A stretch of 64,000 bases of DNA from Paenibacillus mesophilus (GCF_005938385.1 NZ_VCRA01000009.1:243480-307479); one strand, 5' to 3'. Positions 16,524 to 25,867 are shown, counted from the first letter of the stretch. Made by a program: numbers and translations. Notes: a model not told the origin generated them from the letters alone.

Positions 16524-17159
16524 ATGACCAGTTTTAACGATATCCGCAACATTTACTGCGTAGGTAGAAACTACGGCTTGCATGCGGCCGAGCTGGGCAA
16601 TGCGGTTCCCGAGCAGCCGATGCTGTTCTCGAAGCCGACCCATTCGCTTATCGCTTTGGACGGCGGAGAGATTCGCCTGCCGGGCAGCCGCGGAGAGGTG
16701 CATTACGAGATGGAGATCGTCATCCGGATCGGCCGTCCTTACGAGAAAGGAATTCGCGTCGACGAGCTGGTGGACGGCGTCGCCCTCGGCATCGATTTCA
16801 CGCTTCGCGACGTACAGAGCGAGCTGAAGAAGAAAGGGTACCCGTGGCTTGCGGCCAAAGGCTTCCGCCATTCCGCCCCGATTACGGCATTCCGTCCGTT
16901 TGGCGGAACGGAAGCGCTCGGCTCCAAGGAATTCGTCTTGTTGAAAAACGGTTCGGAGGCGCAGCGGGGCAACGCGAACGATATGATTTTCAATTTGCAG
17001 ACGATCGTCGACTTTTGCGCGGAACATTTCGGCCTTGGACTTGGCGACGCTATATTCACCGGAACTCCCGCAGGCGTAGGTCAGGTAGCGGATGGAGACC
17101 GGTTCGTGCTGCAGTTCGGCTCCGAAACTTGGGGAGAAGGCGTCGTCCGGCTCGTCTAG
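16524..17159 (+). CDS. Fumarylacetoacetate hydrolase (FAH) family protein
   Basis: 211 residues from ATG 16524 with GGGAGAACG upstream, 36 bases after the capA-like stop. FAH fold signatures: IYCVGRNYGLHAAELGN at the N-terminus, PMLFSKPTHSLI, VHYEMEIVIRIG with the metal-binding acidic residues, ALGIDFTLRDVQSELKKKG, and TGTPAGVGQVADGD near the end. The family includes acylpyruvases, oxaloacetate decarboxylases and 2-keto-hydrolases. At this short length the protein resembles the YisK/FAHD1 group, which act on oxaloacetate or acylpyruvate. A strong terminator follows. Confidence 0.9.
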   Translation: MTSFNDIRNIYCVGRNYGLHAAELGNAVPEQPMLFSKPTHSLIALDGGEIRLPGSRGEVHYEMEIVIRIGRPYEKGIRVDELVDGVALGIDFTLRDVQSELKKKGYPWLAAKGFRHSAPITAFRPFGGTEALGSKEFVLLKNGSEAQRGNANDMIFNLQTIVDFCAEHFGLGLGDAIFTGTPAGVGQVADGDRFVLQFGSETWGEGVVRLV

Positions 17160-17203
17160 AGGCAAACCGCTCTGCGAAAAGACGACTCCCTAGCCATATT
17201 CAT

Positions 17204-17239
17204 GGTCAGACTGTATCAAGTCTGACCGTTTCTTTTTTT
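17204..17239 (+). terminator. Intrinsic terminator after the FAH gene
   Basis: GGTCAGA (17204-17210) pairs with TCTGACC (17221-17227), followed by GTTTCTTTTTTT. Confidence 0.88.
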
Positions 17240-17279
17240 GTCCGGGGGAATGAAACTGTACGTCCCGCTTCTTAAACGG

Positions 17280-17307
17280 TATAATACAAGTACAGTACAA
17301 GTTGTAT
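17280..17307 (+). promoter_or_regulatory. -10 element overlapped by a palindromic operator-like site
   Basis: TATAAT at 17280-17285 overlaps ATACAA (17284-17289), which is inverted as TTGTAT at 17302-17307; between them is GTACAGTAC. A dyad over and just after the -10 is the usual place for a repressor. The cognate regulator is not identified. Confidence 0.5.
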
Positions 17308-17330
17308 CGTGGAGAAGAGGGATGATGATG

Positions 17331-19790
17331 ATGACGGCGAATGGTAACGGCATCCGTGCACAGGCGGCGTGGACGCGGCTTCGCTCCGGCTCTGCGGTCG
17401 AAAATGAGCTTACCCAGAGGTTGTATCGGATCATGCTGAAATGGGTACGCTATGCGGACAGTCAATTTGCGGAATGGACGGAACGTCCGAATTGCGGCCA
17501 TTTTTTCGGCGGAGCCTACTGGTACGGTATTGAAACCGCTTACTCGGCAGTCGTGTTCGCCGCGGTCGGTACGATGGGACCATTCGACGAGACCGTCGCG
17601 GGACAAAGCCGCCAATCGGTCAAGGACAAGGCTATACGCGCCATCCGCTACTTGTGCTTTACGCATGATACGGGGCCCGAAGAGTGCGTGCGGGTCGTCA
17701 GCCGCAATCCTTATTGTAGCGGGAAAAAGTGGGGTGGACACGGCGACGGCTTCTTCCGGGCGAGTCAAACCGGTACGGTCGTGCACGCGCTCGGCTGCGC
17801 GGCTTGGCTGCTCGCCGACGAGCTGGACGAAGAGACGAAGGCGCTCGTTCATAACGTGCTGGAATATTACGCCGACCGGTGGAGCGGAGAAGAGCCGCGC
17901 AATGGCGTCTATGTCGACACCCAGTGCGAGGAGAATGGCTGGACCGCAGCCGGTATCGGTACAGCCGCAGCGCTGATGAACGATCATCCCCGCCGGGAGC
18001 AGTGGAGGGAAGCGGCTTTGCGATGGTCGCTCAACTCCGTCACCTTGCCGAGCGATCGTGTCCGTCGCATCCCCGGCGCATTCACCGTGACGTTTCATCC
18101 TGATTATACGGCGGAGAATCACGCTTTCGTACATCCTTCCTATATGATGGCGGGGATTTCGCTCCGCGGTCTCTATGCGCTGCTCGAGCTGATGGCTGGC
18201 CGGGACATCCCGTCCGAACTGACTCGGAACAACACGCCGATGTATGAGAAGACGATTAAGCCTTGGAGCGGAGTAGACGGAATTCCGATTCCGGTGCAAG
18301 GTCAGGACTGGTGGTACAATTTGCAGCACGCTTCGCTGCAATGCCATGCCTATATGAGCGTCCTTCACGGTGACGGGGATGCCGCCAGATTGGAGCGCGA
18401 GGCGCTTAACTTCGTGGAGCGGCTGCAGAACAGCAACAGCAAAGGCTGCTTGCTCGAAGAGAACGGGGAAGAATGCATCATCGTCGCGGAAAGCTACCAG
18501 ACCGCGAAAGATATGGAGTTCGGCTCGGCGCACAGCTTGCTGATCGCTTACCTGCTCCACTCGTTCGGAGGCGAAGGAGCGGAGCCGTCCGCGGACGGCG
18601 ATTGGAGCAGTTGCACGAACGGCGTCCATTATTATCCGTACGGGGGCACGATCGTCCACAAAACGGATCAGGCGTTCTCCTCGTTCAGTTGGCGAAGCCA
18701 TGTGATGGCCATTACGCTTCCGGCCAAATCGATGTGGAGCGTGACGCCAATGTATGCGAGCCATACCGGCGATGTGCAGTTCGAAGACGAGCCGCCCGGC
18801 ATTGTCTACAACGAGACGAAGAGTGTTCATTGCGAGGAGCATCGCATTACGCGTCTGGAAGACGGCTTCGGAGCGACGGCTCTCATCCTGCGGGGCAAAG
18901 AGGCGAAGCTTGCGCACCGGGTCGGGTTCGTCTCGCTGCCAGACGGGAGAAGCTTCTATGCCGAGCGAATCCGCGTCAACGCCCCTTGTACCGTGAAATC
19001 GCTGCGAACCGGGATGATCGGGATTCGCAACGAACGGTATGCCGACCTGCAAGGATACGCCGACGGAACGAAGGCGCTGACGGCCCCTGGTGCGGCCGCC
19101 GCGTATGAAGGATTTTACGGGAAGCAGCCGAATGCACTGGATTCGTTCGGACCGCTGCCATACGTCAACATAAACGGCGAGATCGGTTATGTACTGTTCG
19201 GGTCCGAGGGCGTCACCTACTTGAACCAGCACGAATATCCGAAATGGAAAGGCGTCGAAGACGTGCTCACTTTGAATGCCAGAGCCGCGAGACATTTCGC
19301 CGGTGCCGAAGAGCTTCCCGTATTCGCGATGCTGACGCTGCCCAATGCGTCGGCCGAACAAACGGCCGAAGCTGCAAGCAGGACACGGCTGCTGTCGGGA
19401 GACGCAGACGAATGCATATGCGCGGAGACGGACGGCTATCTCATTGTGGCTAACTTAAGCGGCAGACGTGCGGGCTTCCAGGCAACCCACGCCGCTGCGG
19501 GGCGGACAATCCAGCTGTTCGAAGGAACACAGCGTTGGTCGTACGGCGAATTGACGCGTTCCGGATCGTTCGAGCCCGGGTACGCAGGCTATGTCGCCAG
19601 CCGCTGCATTCTCGAGCTCCCTACCGGAGGAGGCGCTTTCGATTTAACTATTTCAGTAATGAATGACCGAATCTATATAACGGAAAATGCCGGCAGCGGA
19701 ATTTCCGGGCTAGCCGTTGTCGATCCGGCAACAGGCAAACGGTCGGAAGCCGACATTGCTCCGTCGGCCACTATCGTTTTGATATTGTGA
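17331..19790 (+). CDS. Large unrecognised protein, possibly a polysaccharide lyase or glycosidase
   Basis: About 819 residues. Four in-frame ATGs lie at 17322, 17325, 17328 and 17331; GGAGAAGAGGG at 17311-17321 best suits the last two. There is no signal peptide, so it is probably cytoplasmic. The first 430 residues are mainly helical, with regularly spaced Trp/Tyr/His-rich loops (GGAYWYGIETAYSAV, KWGGHGDGF, CEENGWTAAGIG, ENHAFVHPSYM, GQDWWYNLQHAS) like an alpha/alpha toroid. The remainder is strand-rich. That order is seen in polysaccharide lyases and hydrolases, but no family was recognised. Its neighbours, a membrane sensor-regulator and a sugar importer, support action on an imported saccharide. 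The reading frame is long, intact and typical in codon use. Confidence 0.75.
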   Translation: MTANGNGIRAQAAWTRLRSGSAVENELTQRLYRIMLKWVRYADSQFAEWTERPNCGHFFGGAYWYGIETAYSAVVFAAVGTMGPFDETVAGQSRQSVKDKAIRAIRYLCFTHDTGPEECVRVVSRNPYCSGKKWGGHGDGFFRASQTGTVVHALGCAAWLLADELDEETKALVHNVLEYYADRWSGEEPRNGVYVDTQCEENGWTAAGIGTAAALMNDHPRREQWREAALRWSLNSVTLPSDRVRRIPGAFTVTFHPDYTAENHAFVHPSYMMAGISLRGLYALLELMAGRDIPSELTRNNTPMYEKTIKPWSGVDGIPIPVQGQDWWYNLQHASLQCHAYMSVLHGDGDAARLEREALNFVERLQNSNSKGCLLEENGEECIIVAESYQTAKDMEFGSAHSLLIAYLLHSFGGEGAEPSADGDWSSCTNGVHYYPYGGTIVHKTDQAFSSFSWRSHVMAITLPAKSMWSVTPMYASHTGDVQFEDEPPGIVYNETKSVHCEEHRITRLEDGFGATALILRGKEAKLAHRVGFVSLPDGRSFYAERIRVNAPCTVKSLRTGMIGIRNERYADLQGYADGTKALTAPGAAAAYEGFYGKQPNALDSFGPLPYVNINGEIGYVLFGSEGVTYLNQHEYPKWKGVEDVLTLNARAARHFAGAEELPVFAMLTLPNASAEQTAEAASRTRLLSGDADECICAETDGYLIVANLSGRRAGFQATHAAAGRTIQLFEGTQRWSYGELTRSGSFEPGYAGYVASRCILELPTGGGAFDLTISVMNDRIYITENAGSGISGLAVVDPATGKRSEADIAPSATIVLIL

Positions 19791-19826
19791 TGCCATTCCA
19801 TCATGAACGGGGGAGGATGAAGCGCC

Positions 19827-22118
19827 ATGAAGAACAGGCGGATCAGGCGGTTTGCGAAGCTGTCGTTTCGGCGGAAGCTGCTTGTATATTCGCTCGTCTT
19901 GAGCATCTTCCCGGTACTGACCGTCGGACTGCTTTCCTCGTACTTCGCCTCCCGCAGCATTCAGCGGGAGGTCGACCAAAACCACCAATACATGCTGAAT
20001 CAGATGCAGGTACAGCTTAACCAGTTTACGAAAAGCATCCACACGAACTCCATCTATATCGCCACCAACCTTTCCGTAGAAAAATCGGTGCGAGAAGGTC
20101 CCGGAATCGAAAATTTGTCGGCCTCGCTGGAAATGAACGAGACGATCCGGCGAATACGCAGCACGTCGCCCGTCCTGTTCAATGTCTCCATCGTCTACAA
20201 GAAGTTCAACAATTTCACTTATTCGAACGAATATTCCGCCCAGCAGCTCGCGGAGAAAAGGCTGTTGACCATTCTCGACAAAATGAAGCCCCGGGAGAAC
20301 GAGGCGATCATCGTTCCGGCCAATTCGTTCGACGATCAGCCCGAACTGCTGCTGTTCAGACCCGTACCGATCCAGTCGGCTTATACCGACGGGGTGCTCG
20401 TTCTGCACGTCAGTCCCGAACATATTTTGCAGTTCGTAGGATCAATGGAGAACGGCTACCGGACGCGGGTAATGGTAGCGGACGAACAAAATCGTATTGT
20501 CATCAGCTCGAACCGCAGCGAGATGGGCAAACCGCTCGATACGGTCATCCGTCCGGCCAAGGCCGGCAGTTCCGGAGAGCGGTCCGGACAAGTGACGATC
20601 GAAGGCGAGAGCTATAAAGTGCAGACGGAAAAATCGCCCGCGAACGACTGGACGTATATCGCGATTACCCCGATGAAGGCGCTGACAGCCCAGTCGCATC
20701 GCATCCAGCTGACGACATGGATCGTCGTTGCCGTTCAGGCGCTGCTGTGGGCAGTCGTTGCGGCTTTAGGCACGAGCCGCATGTATGTTCCGATTCAGCG
20801 GTTGACCGAGAAGCTTATGCCGCGGCAGCGTCAAGAGCGGAGCAGAGGCGACGGGCTCGCCATGCTCGGCGATTACGTGGAGGAGCTCGCGGATGCGAAC
20901 CGTCAGCTTAACGACCGGCTGAACGAGCAGTTCCCCTACTTGCGGCAAGGCATATTCCAGCAGCTGCTCCGCGGCGAAATGTCCGAGCGAGAGCTTGCGA
21001 TCGCCGCCGAGCATGCGGGCATCAGGCTGAAGGGCGATTTCGTATTCGTATGCGTGGCGGAAGCCGACGATATCGCCGCTTTCCATCAGACGTACAGGGA
21101 GAAGGATCGTGCTCTCATCCATTATGCGCTGCTTAAAATGATGGAGGAAACGTTTCACGGCGTTCCGTTCATCGCCGTATTCACGCCGAAAACCGGACAA
21201 GTCGTGCTGCTGGTCGGGATGGACTCCGACGGAGTTGAAGCGAAGGCGCTGCTGCGGCAGCGCGCGGACGAGGCGAGGCGGCACGTACGCAACTATTTCC
21301 GGTTCGCGATCAGCGTCGCGATCGGCAGTCCGCTCCGCGCTTTTACCGAAATCGGCAAAGGGTACGAGGAAGCGGCCGCGCTGCTCAACCACCGGTTCAT
21401 CGTGGGCGAAGATATGACGATTGCGGCCGACGAGGCGGATGAAGGGCTCATGCGGCTTAGCCGGGAAACGGGCGAGACGCAGAAGCGGATCGTGCATCAC
21501 GTCTTCAACGGCAATATGGACGATTCCCGGGAGCTGCTGAGCCTACTCGTCGCCGAGCTGCGCCAGACCAACATGAAGCCGGAGACGGCGATGGGGCTGT
21601 TCTCCTATATGCTGGGCGAGCTCGATTACATGCTCCAGCAGACGGGCTGCGACATCCGTCAGGCGACGGGCATCGATTTTTACCGGAAGCTGCATCAACT
21701 GCGATCGCTGCCGGAGCTCGAGCGTTGGCTCGCCGGCGAGCTTTTCCCGGCCGTCAAGGCGCACCTTGAACTGGAGGCGGTCTCCAAGCAGACGAAGACG
21801 ATCCGCGAAGTGATGAGCTACGTCCGGCAGCATTTGGACGAGGACATGACACTGCAGAAGGCGGCCGACCGTTTTCAATTGTCCGTCTCTTACTTGAGCA
21901 AGCTGTTCAAGGACGAATCGGGCGTCAACTTCAGCGAATTCGTGCTCGAGCTGCGCATGAACAAAGCGCGGGAATGGCTGGAGCACTCCGATATGCCGAT
22001 TAAAGATATCTCGGATAAAATCGGCTACGCCAGCGTTCAAAATTTCAATCGCGTGTTCAAGCAATGGTGCGGCATTCCTCCGGGCGAATACCGTAAAGAA
22101 AAACGATTGTCCGGTTGA
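19827..22118 (+). CDS. Membrane-anchored AraC family sensor-regulator
   Basis: 763 residues from ATG 19827. A first membrane helix lies near residues 18-40 (LLVYSLVLSIFPVLTVGLL) and a second near 292-312 (WIVVAVQALLWAVVAALG); the 250 residues between them look like an extracellular Cache-type sensor domain. A cytoplasmic linker of about 330 residues follows, then the C-terminal AraC domain with FQLSVSYLSKLFKDESG and IGYASVQNFNRVFKQ, ending PPGEYRK. This one-component design is common in Paenibacillus beside LplA/LplB/YtcP-type importers, and it probably activates the adjacent transport operon when sugar is sensed outside the cell. Confidence 0.9.
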   Translation: MKNRRIRRFAKLSFRRKLLVYSLVLSIFPVLTVGLLSSYFASRSIQREVDQNHQYMLNQMQVQLNQFTKSIHTNSIYIATNLSVEKSVREGPGIENLSASLEMNETIRRIRSTSPVLFNVSIVYKKFNNFTYSNEYSAQQLAEKRLLTILDKMKPRENEAIIVPANSFDDQPELLLFRPVPIQSAYTDGVLVLHVSPEHILQFVGSMENGYRTRVMVADEQNRIVISSNRSEMGKPLDTVIRPAKAGSSGERSGQVTIEGESYKVQTEKSPANDWTYIAITPMKALTAQSHRIQLTTWIVVAVQALLWAVVAALGTSRMYVPIQRLTEKLMPRQRQERSRGDGLAMLGDYVEELADANRQLNDRLNEQFPYLRQGIFQQLLRGEMSERELAIAAEHAGIRLKGDFVFVCVAEADDIAAFHQTYREKDRALIHYALLKMMEETFHGVPFIAVFTPKTGQVVLLVGMDSDGVEAKALLRQRADEARRHVRNYFRFAISVAIGSPLRAFTEIGKGYEEAAALLNHRFIVGEDMTIAADEADEGLMRLSRETGETQKRIVHHVFNGNMDDSRELLSLLVAELRQTNMKPETAMGLFSYMLGELDYMLQQTGCDIRQATGIDFYRKLHQLRSLPELERWLAGELFPAVKAHLELEAVSKQTKTIREVMSYVRQHLDEDMTLQKAADRFQLSVSYLSKLFKDESGVNFSEFVLELRMNKAREWLEHSDMPIKDISDKIGYASVQNFNRVFKQWCGIPPGEYRKEKRLSG

Positions 22119-22328
22119 TTCACGCAACCCGCACTAAGCCGTTGCACAGCAAATGAAGCTCCAGATCGTTCACCTTGGCTTTTTTACGACACGATGCGCC
22201 TCGATCGGAATTGTCCTTGCTGCCGCAGCGGTTTTTTCTTTTTTCGGGGGAATTCATTTATCATTTTTTTGGCTGATCTTTATCATTATTTGCGATGGCC
22301 GATCCAAACAATGGAGCATTGCACGGTA

Positions 22329-22343
22329 TTGCAAACGGTTACA
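22329..22343 (+). promoter_or_regulatory. Candidate CcpA cre site before the importer operon
   Basis: TTGCAAACGGTTACA matches the consensus WTGNAANCGNWNNCW at every position. It lies 95 bases upstream of the binding-protein start, inside a 319-base gap (22119-22437) that otherwise shows only AT-rich sequence and no gene. Carbon catabolite repression is inferred. Confidence 0.6.
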
Positions 22344-22437
22344 TGATAAGAAGCGTAGGGGGCCAACCTCCAAGAGCAAGCAGGCGGAGTACGATCGTCC
22401 TGCGGCTCTGCAAATAAACAAAAAGGAGCGTGTTTGC

Positions 22438-24003
22438 ATGACAATGGCGAGAAAAACGGTTGCAACCCTGTTCGCGGCTTCGCTCGTCACCGCCACGGTG
22501 CTGGCCGGCTGCGGCGGGAAGGAGGACAAAGCTTCCGGCGACGGCGGCGCCCAGGTGCCGAAAAACTTGAGTATTCTGGTGTCCCACGCCAACGCGAAGT
22601 ATGCGATGCAGGTGAAGGACGACGACCGGTATATCAAAGAATTGTCCAAACTGTCCAACTATAATTTGAAATACGAATTTCTCGGACACGGGGACGATTT
22701 CACCCAGCAAATGACCGTGCGGTTCGCATCCGGCGAATTGCCCGACATGATCCGCACCGACAGCATCGACTCGACGATGCACCCCGGCGCTCTCGACAAA
22801 GGCGTCTTCCAGGACTTGACGCCGCTCATCGATAAATACGGGCCCAACCTGAAGAAGAAAATTCCCGCGGAAGCCTGGAACAGCCCGAAAGTAAGCAAGG
22901 ACGGCAAAATATTCGGCATTCCGGCATTGGCCGCCCTGCCCGCCACCCGCGTCGTTTATATTCGCCAAGATTGGCTGGACAAGGTCGGCATGCAGCAGCC
23001 AAAAACGGTCGACGACTATTTGAAGTTTTTCGAAGCGATCAAGAAGCAGGATATGAACGGCAACGGCGATGCGAACGACGAATACGGCCTGTACGTCCGG
23101 GAAAATCTGATCTACTCGAACTTGTTCTTCTCCAACTTCGGCTACGATCCGAATATGTGGTATTTGAAAAACGGACAGCTTCAACCCGGCATGATTCAGC
23201 CGGAAATGAAGGATGCCATCAAGTTCTGGAAAAGCATGTACGACAACGGCTACATCAACCCGAACCTGTTCACCAACAAAGGAACGGATTGGGGGGCCGG
23301 AATCAAGCAAGGCAAAGGCGGCGTCTGGATTCACGACATCACGAACTACAACTCGGACTGGAATATTGCCGGCTTTGTAGAGAAAACAGCCAAAATCTTC
23401 GTATTGGAAGCTCCGGAAAGCCCGAAAGGCAAAGGCATCTCCGCCCAAGGCGACCAAATTTACTTCGTCTGGGTCGTACCGAGCAAGAACAAAAAAGCCG
23501 AGGACGTCATCAAGTTCCTCAACTGGGCATGGTCGGATGAAGCGGATGAATTTTTCGGGATGGGCATCAAGGACTACAACTACAAAATCGAGAACGGCAA
23601 GCCGAAATGGGATGCAGCCGATCCGGCCAACAAAGAAAACGATGCCTTGATCTTCTATCAGCTGTCGATCAATCCGCGCGGCGACGGACGGATGCTGGAT
23701 AAAGTGCTCGAGGTATCGCCCAATACGGAAGCGATTAAGAACGGCATTCAAATCGCCAAGAAAAATTTGATTAAAAACGATGCGCTGTATATGCCTACGC
23801 TGTCCAGCTTGAAGACGAATCCGGAGCTCGCGGTCGGAACCGGTGCGGGTACGCTGTTCCTCGATATGTTCGCCAAAGTCGTTACCGGCAAGGAAGAGCT
23901 GGACGCCTCGTTCGACAAGTTCGTGGCGGAGTGGAAGCGCCGCGGCGGCGAAGCCGCGATCAAGGAAGCCACGGAATGGTACAACAAGTTCCACAAAAAA
24001 TAA
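22438..24003 (+). CDS. Carbohydrate ABC transporter substrate-binding lipoprotein (LplA type)
   Basis: 521 residues from ATG 22438 with AAAAGGAG upstream; the frame is open to 22153 but that part has no ribosome binding site and holds the cre site. A signal peptide ends in lipobox VLAGC, followed by a charged linker. The family's DMNGNGDANDEYGLYV calcium-loop-like motif and a terminal KEATEWYNKFHKK are typical of LplA/YtcQ-like binding proteins of Paenibacillus. It delivers an oligosaccharide to the two permeases encoded next. The ligand is unknown; LplA-type proteins often bind uronate- or rhamnose-containing fragments, which would suit a lyase-like neighbour. Confidence 0.9.
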   Translation: MTMARKTVATLFAASLVTATVLAGCGGKEDKASGDGGAQVPKNLSILVSHANAKYAMQVKDDDRYIKELSKLSNYNLKYEFLGHGDDFTQQMTVRFASGELPDMIRTDSIDSTMHPGALDKGVFQDLTPLIDKYGPNLKKKIPAEAWNSPKVSKDGKIFGIPALAALPATRVVYIRQDWLDKVGMQQPKTVDDYLKFFEAIKKQDMNGNGDANDEYGLYVRENLIYSNLFFSNFGYDPNMWYLKNGQLQPGMIQPEMKDAIKFWKSMYDNGYINPNLFTNKGTDWGAGIKQGKGGVWIHDITNYNSDWNIAGFVEKTAKIFVLEAPESPKGKGISAQGDQIYFVWVVPSKNKKAEDVIKFLNWAWSDEADEFFGMGIKDYNYKIENGKPKWDAADPANKENDALIFYQLSINPRGDGRMLDKVLEVSPNTEAIKNGIQIAKKNLIKNDALYMPTLSSLKTNPELAVGTGAGTLFLDMFAKVVTGKEELDASFDKFVAEWKRRGGEAAIKEATEWYNKFHKK

Positions 24004-24022
24004 TCATTCACGGCGTGCGGCA

Positions 24023-24053
24023 TGCGCCGGCCGGAGCGAATCCGGCTGGCGCA
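24023..24053 (+). promoter_or_regulatory. Intercistronic hairpin after the binding-protein gene
   Basis: TGCGCCGGCCGGA pairs with TCCGGCTGGCGCA (one mismatch) around loop GCGAA, without a T-run. Hairpins of this kind protect the upstream message and help keep binding-protein levels above permease levels. Confidence 0.65.
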
Positions 24054-24084
24054 TCCGTTCCTTCACGATGAAAGGAGGGTGTGC

Positions 24085-24984
24085 ATGCTCAAGAAAATCA
24101 CGTCCCGCGACTCGCTCTTGCTTTGGCTCATTGCACTGCCCGGCATTTTGCACTTCGTCCTATTCCGGTACGTACCGATGTTCGGCAATGTCATCGCGTT
24201 TCAGGACTACAGCATTTTTTCCGGCATATTGGACAGCAAATGGGTCGGCCTGCAGCATTTCGAGAAAATGTTTACGTACCACGAATTTTACAATATTTTA
24301 AGAAATACGCTTGTGCTGAGCCTTTATTCGATCATTTTCGGATTCCCCGCGCCGCTTGTACTGGCGCTGCTGCTGAACGAAATACGCAAAACGTGGTTCA
24401 AGCGTCCGGTTCAAACGTTGTTGTACTTGCCGCATTTTTTGTCCTGGGTTATCGTCGGAAGCATTTTCATCAACCTGCTGTCGGTCGACGGCTTTCTCAA
24501 TACGATATTAAGCTGGTTCGGCATGAAGAAAACCGATTTTTTGACGCAGCCCGAATATTTCCGGGGCATCCTCGTCTCGGTTGGCATATGGAAGGAAATG
24601 GGATGGGGCATGATCATCTATTTGGCGGCGCTGTCCGGAATCAACCCGAATTTGTACGAGGCGGCGATGGTGGACGGCGCGGGCCGTTTCCGGCAAATAT
24701 GGTCGATCACGCTCCCCTCGCTCATGCCGGCGATCGTCGTGCTGTTTCTGCTGCGGGTCGGCCATGTGCTCGATTCGAACGTCGAGCAGGTGCTTATCAT
24801 GCTGAATCCGCTCGTGCGCGACGTTGGGGAAGTGATCGACACTTACGTATACCGGGTCGGCTTGCTGGGCGCCCAATTCAGTCTGACTACGGCGATCGGC
24901 ATCTTCAAATCGCTCGTAGGTTTGCTGCTCGTCGTCGGCTTGAACACGCTCAGCCGCAAAACGACCGGAGAAAGCATCTACTAA
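24085..24984 (+). CDS. Carbohydrate ABC transporter permease (LplB type)
   Basis: 299 residues from ATG 24085, with AAAGGAGGG six bases upstream. Six membrane segments; the opening (LLLWLIALPGILHFVLFRY, then VPMFGNVIAFQDYSIFSGI) is characteristic of LplB permeases. The EAA loop that contacts the ATPase reads LYEAAMVDGAGRFRQIWSI. It pairs with the YtcP-like permease encoded 13 bases later. No ATPase gene is present in this operon, so it probably relies on a shared MsmX-type ATPase such as that at 34401. Confidence 0.92.
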   Translation: MLKKITSRDSLLLWLIALPGILHFVLFRYVPMFGNVIAFQDYSIFSGILDSKWVGLQHFEKMFTYHEFYNILRNTLVLSLYSIIFGFPAPLVLALLLNEIRKTWFKRPVQTLLYLPHFLSWVIVGSIFINLLSVDGFLNTILSWFGMKKTDFLTQPEYFRGILVSVGIWKEMGWGMIIYLAALSGINPNLYEAAMVDGAGRFRQIWSITLPSLMPAIVVLFLLRVGHVLDSNVEQVLIMLNPLVRDVGEVIDTYVYRVGLLGAQFSLTTAIGIFKSLVGLLLVVGLNTLSRKTTGESIY

Positions 24985-24997
24985 GGGAGGGAGACCG

Positions 24998-25867
24998 ATG
25001 CCTGTACGCAGAAGGCTGGACTGGTTTTCATGGTTGAACGGCACGGCATTCGTCGTGCTCTGTCTGACGATGATCGCCCCGATCGTCCATTTGGCGGCGG
25101 TTTCGCTCAGCTCGCGGTTTTATGCGGAGGCGAAGCTCGTTACGTTTTGGCCGAGAGGGTTCAATATCGACGTCTATAAAACGATACTAGGGATGAGCAA
25201 CATTTGGAATTCGATGGGCGTAAGCATCTTCATTACCGTATTCGGTACGATCATCGCCCTCGCCTTCACGGCGACGATGGCCTATCCGCTGTCGCGCCCG
25301 CAAATGAACGGGAGGAAATGGGTGCTGAGAGGGATCATCGTCACGTTCGTTTTCTCGGCGCCGCTCATTCCGAACTATTTGCTCATCCGCAGTCTTGGGA
25401 TGGAGAATACGCTGTGGGTGCTCATGATCCCCGGAGCGCTGAACGCGTTCAATGTGATTATTATGAAAACATTTTTCCAAGGTATCTCTAGCGAAATGTT
25501 CGACGCCTCGAAAATCGACGGCTGCAGCGAGCTCGGCAGCTTCGCGCGTATCGCCATTCCGCTGTCGACTCCCGTTATCGCCACGATCGCCTTGTTCCAT
25601 GCGGTCGGCCAATGGAATTCGTATTTCAGCGCGCTGATTTATATCCGCAGCAAAGATTTAATGCCGCTTCAGGTGCTGTTGCGCAACCTTGTCGTGGAGG
25701 AGCAGGCGAATAACGTGGCGAATTCCGCCGAAGTCGCAACGATGCTGACGCCGGAAATGCTCAAGGCGGGCATCACCTTGTTCGCCACTGCGCCGATTTT
25801 GATCGTCTATCCGTTTCTGCAAAAATATTTCGTCAAAGGCGCCATGGTCGGATCGCTTAAGGAGTAG
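24998..25867 (+). CDS. Carbohydrate ABC transporter permease (YtcP type)
   Basis: 289 residues from ATG 24998, with AAGGGAGGGAGA upstream. The membrane pattern and sequence order (GTAFVVLCLTMIAPIVHLAA, FWPRGFNIDVYKTIL, VTFVFSAPLIPNYLLIRSLG) are those of YtcP permeases. The EAA loop reads MFDASKIDGCSELGSFARI. It is the last gene of the importer operon 22438-25867. A minus-strand terminator follows at 25904. Confidence 0.92.
   Translation: MPVRRRLDWFSWLNGTAFVVLCLTMIAPIVHLAAVSLSSRFYAEAKLVTFWPRGFNIDVYKTILGMSNIWNSMGVSIFITVFGTIIALAFTATMAYPLSRPQMNGRKWVLRGIIVTFVFSAPLIPNYLLIRSLGMENTLWVLMIPGALNAFNVIIMKTFFQGISSEMFDASKIDGCSELGSFARIAIPLSTPVIATIALFHAVGQWNSYFSALIYIRSKDLMPLQVLLRNLVVEEQANNVANSAEVATMLTPEMLKAGITLFATAPILIVYPFLQKYFVKGAMVGSLKE

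Noticed and set aside
15552..17165. Minus-strand open frame of 537 codons opposite capA-like and FAH genes
   Set aside because: It spans two clear plus-strand genes with recognised motifs and their spacer, so it is a shadow of high GC third positions.
17190..19361. Minus-strand open frame of 723 codons opposite the unrecognised enzyme-like gene
   Set aside because: It mirrors codon bias of the plus-strand gene, has low-complexity Arg/Gly/Pro-rich composition, no ribosome binding site, and the opposite frame has a coherent protein with a promoter.
22153..22437. N-terminal extension of the LplA-type binding protein
   Set aside because: It has no ribosome binding site and would place the lipoprotein signal in the middle of the protein; the real start is 22438 after AAAAGGAG.
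22339..23994. Minus-strand open frame of 551 codons opposite the LplA-type gene
   Set aside because: Composition is that of an antisense shadow; the plus strand encodes a typical lipoprotein with ribosome binding site.
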